Source: Youxingia wuxianensis
GTDB lineage: Bacteria > Bacillota > Clostridia > Oscillospirales > Ruminococcaceae
Direction: 5' to 3'
Length of the DNA stretch: 64,000 bases
Assembly: GCF_014385085.1 (NCBI RefSeq)
Contig: NZ_JACRTD010000001.1
Location: 248,001 to 312,000 of the forward strand
Each line of letters opens with the position of its first letter. Positions within the stretch are counted from its first letter, which is position 1. Below the pieces are notes generated by a model that ran no database searches, had not been told where the DNA came from, and saw only the letters and a program-made list of their open reading frames with translations. Of the stretch, positions 61,658 through 64,000 are shown one piece after another. Both the position numbers and the translations under genes were made by a program.

Positions 61658-62446
61658 ATGGAAAGGCTACAACAGCTTTTACAGCTTAATAGTTGGCTGC
61701 TTGCTGATATGCCGCAATATCAATGGCAAGCAAGGCAATTTGCAACCGATGAACAATCACAATGGCAGCTTTTTCGTTCTCTCGTCAATGTTCGCGAGCC
61801 GCGTCCTGTGAGGGATGATTTTATAAAGCTGCAAGACGCTTTTTTACAACATAAAATTGCCGAGAAAGGTATAACCAATATTTGCGATCTTATTCCTATG
61901 AAAGAGCGTCTTTATCTATGGCAAGGTGATATTACCACACTTCAAGTCGGTGCAATCGTCAATGCTGCCAACCGTGGCATGACAGGGTGCTACTGTCCGT
62001 TGCATGGGTGCATTGACAATGCAATTCATACCTTTGCCGGTGTGCAACTCCGGCTGGAATGTGCCGCTATGATGAAAGAACAGGGTTATCCAGAACCCAC
62101 AGGACAAGCGAAAATCACAAAAGCATACAACTTGCCTTGTGACTATATCCTGCATACGGTTGGCCCGATTGTAGCTCATCGCCCTACCGAGAACGATTGT
62201 GAATTGCTTGCAAATTGTTATCAATCCTGTTTGGAACTTGCCGATAAAAATAAAATTAAAACAATCGCATTTTGTTGCATCAGCACAGGTGAGTTTCATT
62301 TTCCAAATGAAATGGCAGCTTGTATTGCTGTTGAAACGGTAAGGTCCTACTTAGTGTTACACAAAGATATGTCCGTAGTTTTTAATGTATTCAAAGACGA
62401 GGATTTTAAGATATACAATCAACTTTTTTCAAAAATGGATTTATAG
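61658..62446 (+). CDS. Zinc-dependent macrodomain protein-ADP-ribose hydrolase
   Basis: 262 aa. Macrodomain motif IVNAANRGMTG is at residues 100-110, followed by the zinc ligands Cys111, His116 and Cys118 (C-x4-H-x-C), the mark of Zn-Macro enzymes paired with class M sirtuins. An N-terminal helical region of ~80 residues matches that family. ATG 61658 is 6 bp after GGAGGAA. It should reverse ADP-ribosylation laid down by the sirtuin at 18217, from which the ICE separates it. Confidence 0.92.
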   Translation: MERLQQLLQLNSWLLADMPQYQWQARQFATDEQSQWQLFRSLVNVREPRPVRDDFIKLQDAFLQHKIAEKGITNICDLIPMKERLYLWQGDITTLQVGAIVNAANRGMTGCYCPLHGCIDNAIHTFAGVQLRLECAAMMKEQGYPEPTGQAKITKAYNLPCDYILHTVGPIVAHRPTENDCELLANCYQSCLELADKNKIKTIAFCCISTGEFHFPNEMAACIAVETVRSYLVLHKDMSVVFNVFKDEDFKIYNQLFSKMDL

Positions 62447-62848
62447 AGGGTGTATTAAAGTTGTCCTTTTTCTTTGGAAAAACAGCAAAGAACGGTATAG
62501 CCGTTTGGCTGCACCGTTCCTTGTTTTAATATTTTCTTAATTCACCGCACCATTTTCGGAGATTTTTTCATTTTAGTAAGAGGTAAGTGATAAAAAGTTC
62601 CGCATCTACACTCAACCTCCTCATTGTATTTTCTGGGCGTCTTTGCTATAATGAAAAACAATTATACGGTACAGGCAAACCGTGATAAGAGTATGAAGGC
62701 GAGAGATTGTCTGTTTTTTCGTATTTGTGAGGGTTTGACCGCTTATGCCCCCAATGCTATAAGACCTGTAAAAGGTTCAGACCGCCTTAAATTATGGCAT
62801 AATAAAAACGCTGTTACGGAATTTTTTTATCAATGGAGGAATATTTTT
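62447..62848. other. Right junction region with terminator and two promoters
   Basis: About 400 bp without a gene. It contains a terminator (62490-62520, AACGGT...ACCGTT then TTGTTTT), promoter TTGTAT-N17-TATAAT (62624-62652) and promoter TTGACC-N17-TATAAG (62735-62763). The leader of the final gene is about 80-190 nt long and could fold; I cannot assign a riboswitch. The accessory module probably ends here. Confidence 0.6.
62735..62763 (+). promoter_or_regulatory. Promoter of the final gene
   Basis: TTGACC (62735-62740), 17-bp spacer, TATAAG (62758-62763), about 86 bp before the ATG. Confidence 0.7.
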
Positions 62849-63943
62849 ATGGGCTTTCAGCTTCCAAATTTCAATCATCCGGATTTTACTTTACCGCAGT
62901 TTGTTGAATCTCCCCAAGCAAAGCTGGTACCTTCGCCCAAAGATAAAGTAGCTCCGGAACAATATCATGCAACGACTATTTTCCCTGAATATTTTAAGAT
63001 CGGAGGTCAGTGGCTGCTGGCGAAAGAAAGCCGCATGGATTGTGTCGCCGTATATGAAAACGGCGAAATTGTCATTCGGGAGTCCCGCCGCCTCAAACAA
63101 GGCGATTTAGTTGTTATTGGCCGGACAGAAGACGCTTCCGAGGGGATTTATGTCCATACCGCCGGTTTTGCCTCCGAAGATTCAAATCCCTTGGAAACCT
63201 TTGCCTTTCGCCAGGGGAGATCCAGAGAGACCGCTTATTCGAGAGATTACGATTCTCTTTATGAGCTTCTTCGGCACGAAAGAGAACACGGTTACATAAC
63301 CTGGGTGCTTGGTCCGGCCTGCGCTTTTGACCACGATTCCCGCACGGCATTTTCTAAGCTAGTACAAAATGGATATGTCAGCGCTTTGCTGGCAGGAAAT
63401 GCCTTGGCGACCCATGATCTGGAAGCCGCTTATTTAAAAACTGCTTTGGGCCAGGATATTTATACCCAAAAAAGCCAACCCAACGGACATTATAATCATA
63501 TTGATACGATCAACCGAGTTCGGCTGCACGGTTCTATTCCGGCGTTTATAGAAAAAGAGCAGGTAAAAGACGGCATTATCTATAGCTGTGTAAAAAAACA
63601 AGTTCCATTTGTACTGGTGGGATCTATCCGTGACGACGGCCCTCTGCCGGAGGTCTACAGCGACGTTTACGCTGGACAGGACGCCATGAGGCAATGTGTG
63701 AAAAAGTCTACGACTGTGATTTGTATGGCTACAACGCTGCATTCGATTGCCACGGGCAATATGACGCCCTCCTTTCGGGTTCTTCCCGATGGTACGGTGC
63801 GACCAATCTATTATTACTGTGTGGATATTTCCGAGTTTTCTGTCAATAAACTAAAGGATCGGGGTAGCCTGGGGGTTAAAACGATTGTGACCAATGTGCA
63901 GGACTTTGTAGTCAACATCAGCAAAGGATTAGGATTAGAATAA
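62849..63943 (+). CDS. TIGR00300/COG1915-type ornithine cyclodeaminase
   Basis: 364 aa. The C-terminal half (NGYVSALLAGNALATHDLEAAYLKTALG, VPFVLVGSIRDDGPLPEVYSDVYAGQDAMR, LHSIATGNM, DRGSLGVKTIVTNVQDFV) matches the family of archaeal MMP1218 and the C-terminal part of cyanobacterial AgrE, which convert ornithine to proline with NAD. The N-terminal part is a linker-like domain (EYFKIGGQWLLAKESRMD). It lacks the arginine-dihydrolase domain of AgrE. ATG 62849 follows GGAGGA. Function by family, not tested here. Confidence 0.8.
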   Translation: MGFQLPNFNHPDFTLPQFVESPQAKLVPSPKDKVAPEQYHATTIFPEYFKIGGQWLLAKESRMDCVAVYENGEIVIRESRRLKQGDLVVIGRTEDASEGIYVHTAGFASEDSNPLETFAFRQGRSRETAYSRDYDSLYELLRHEREHGYITWVLGPACAFDHDSRTAFSKLVQNGYVSALLAGNALATHDLEAAYLKTALGQDIYTQKSQPNGHYNHIDTINRVRLHGSIPAFIEKEQVKDGIIYSCVKKQVPFVLVGSIRDDGPLPEVYSDVYAGQDAMRQCVKKSTTVICMATTLHSIATGNMTPSFRVLPDGTVRPIYYYCVDISEFSVNKLKDRGSLGVKTIVTNVQDFVVNISKGLGLE

Positions 63944-63946
63944 AAT

Positions 63947-63980
63947 AAAAACGGCCCGCCTTTTGGCGGGCCGTTTAATT
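63947..63980 (+). terminator. Terminator after the final gene
   Basis: AAAACGGCCCGCC, loop TTTT, GGCGGGCCGTTT, then T-rich sequence. Confidence 0.9.
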
Positions 63981-64000
63981 TAAGCTGCACTTGCAAAAAA

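Overview
The window is from a spore-forming anaerobic member of the Clostridia (Bacillota), probably a gut species. The backbone carries the clostridial cluster dxs-tlyA-nadK-argR-recN, a T-box controlled leucine operon, and the sporulation block spoIIGA-sigE-sigG. Host DNA has moderate GC. The mobile DNA is clearly GC-richer, with lower-GC cargo islands inside it. Assignment below class is not supported by what I can see.

Layout. Bases 1-14110 are backbone: isoprenoid synthesis, rRNA methylation, NAD kinase, arginine repressor, RecN, TyrRS, an ECF transporter S component, leuA-leuC-leuD behind a T-box leader, a very Cys-rich small protein, then SpoIIGA, SigE and SigG. Bases 14111-19077 are an accessory module: an HxlR-type regulator divergent from a 58-residue peptide with repeated Ala-Cys-Gly motifs (too short for most gene finders), a radical SAM/SPASM enzyme, a nitroreductase, a flavin-binding/ferredoxin fusion, a PPC-domain protein and a class M sirtuin. 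The sirtuin's usual partner, a zinc-containing macrodomain ADP-ribose hydrolase, lies 42.5 kb downstream at 61658-62446. A mobile element fills the gap, so the simplest reading is that an integrative conjugative element (ICE) inserted into one RiPP/ADP-ribosylation operon.

The ICE (about 19.1-61.6 kb) has a ParB-like protein, ArdA, PcfB, a VirD4-type coupling protein, Maff2, VirB6-like, PrgI, VirB4 and NlpC/P60 proteins, two DNA methyltransferases, MobC, a relaxase, a TetR-regulated ABC-2 exporter and a large serine recombinase at its right end. Its virD4 gene is interrupted by an 18.1-kb Tn4451-like mobilizable element (23611-41701) with its own large serine recombinase, TnpV, TnpW, a MobA/MobL relaxase, a Bce-like two-component/ABC cargo and four tandem sigma-like genes. 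Removing it across a shared GG dinucleotide restores virD4 exactly in frame. Inside that element, a 360-bp perfect direct repeat flanks 2.8 kb of a third element (rep-like genes, truncated relaxase, acetyltransferase), as if a 3.2-kb circle had recombined in. The structure is therefore three levels of nesting.

A 25-bp palindrome occurs about 14 times in the ICE and never in the nested element, often inside coding sequence. Several mobile genes, including both relaxases, have a strong Shine-Dalgarno followed by AUA, AUC or CUG where the start should be. After the macrodomain gene the window ends in a TIGR00300-type ornithine cyclodeaminase gene that appears to be backbone.
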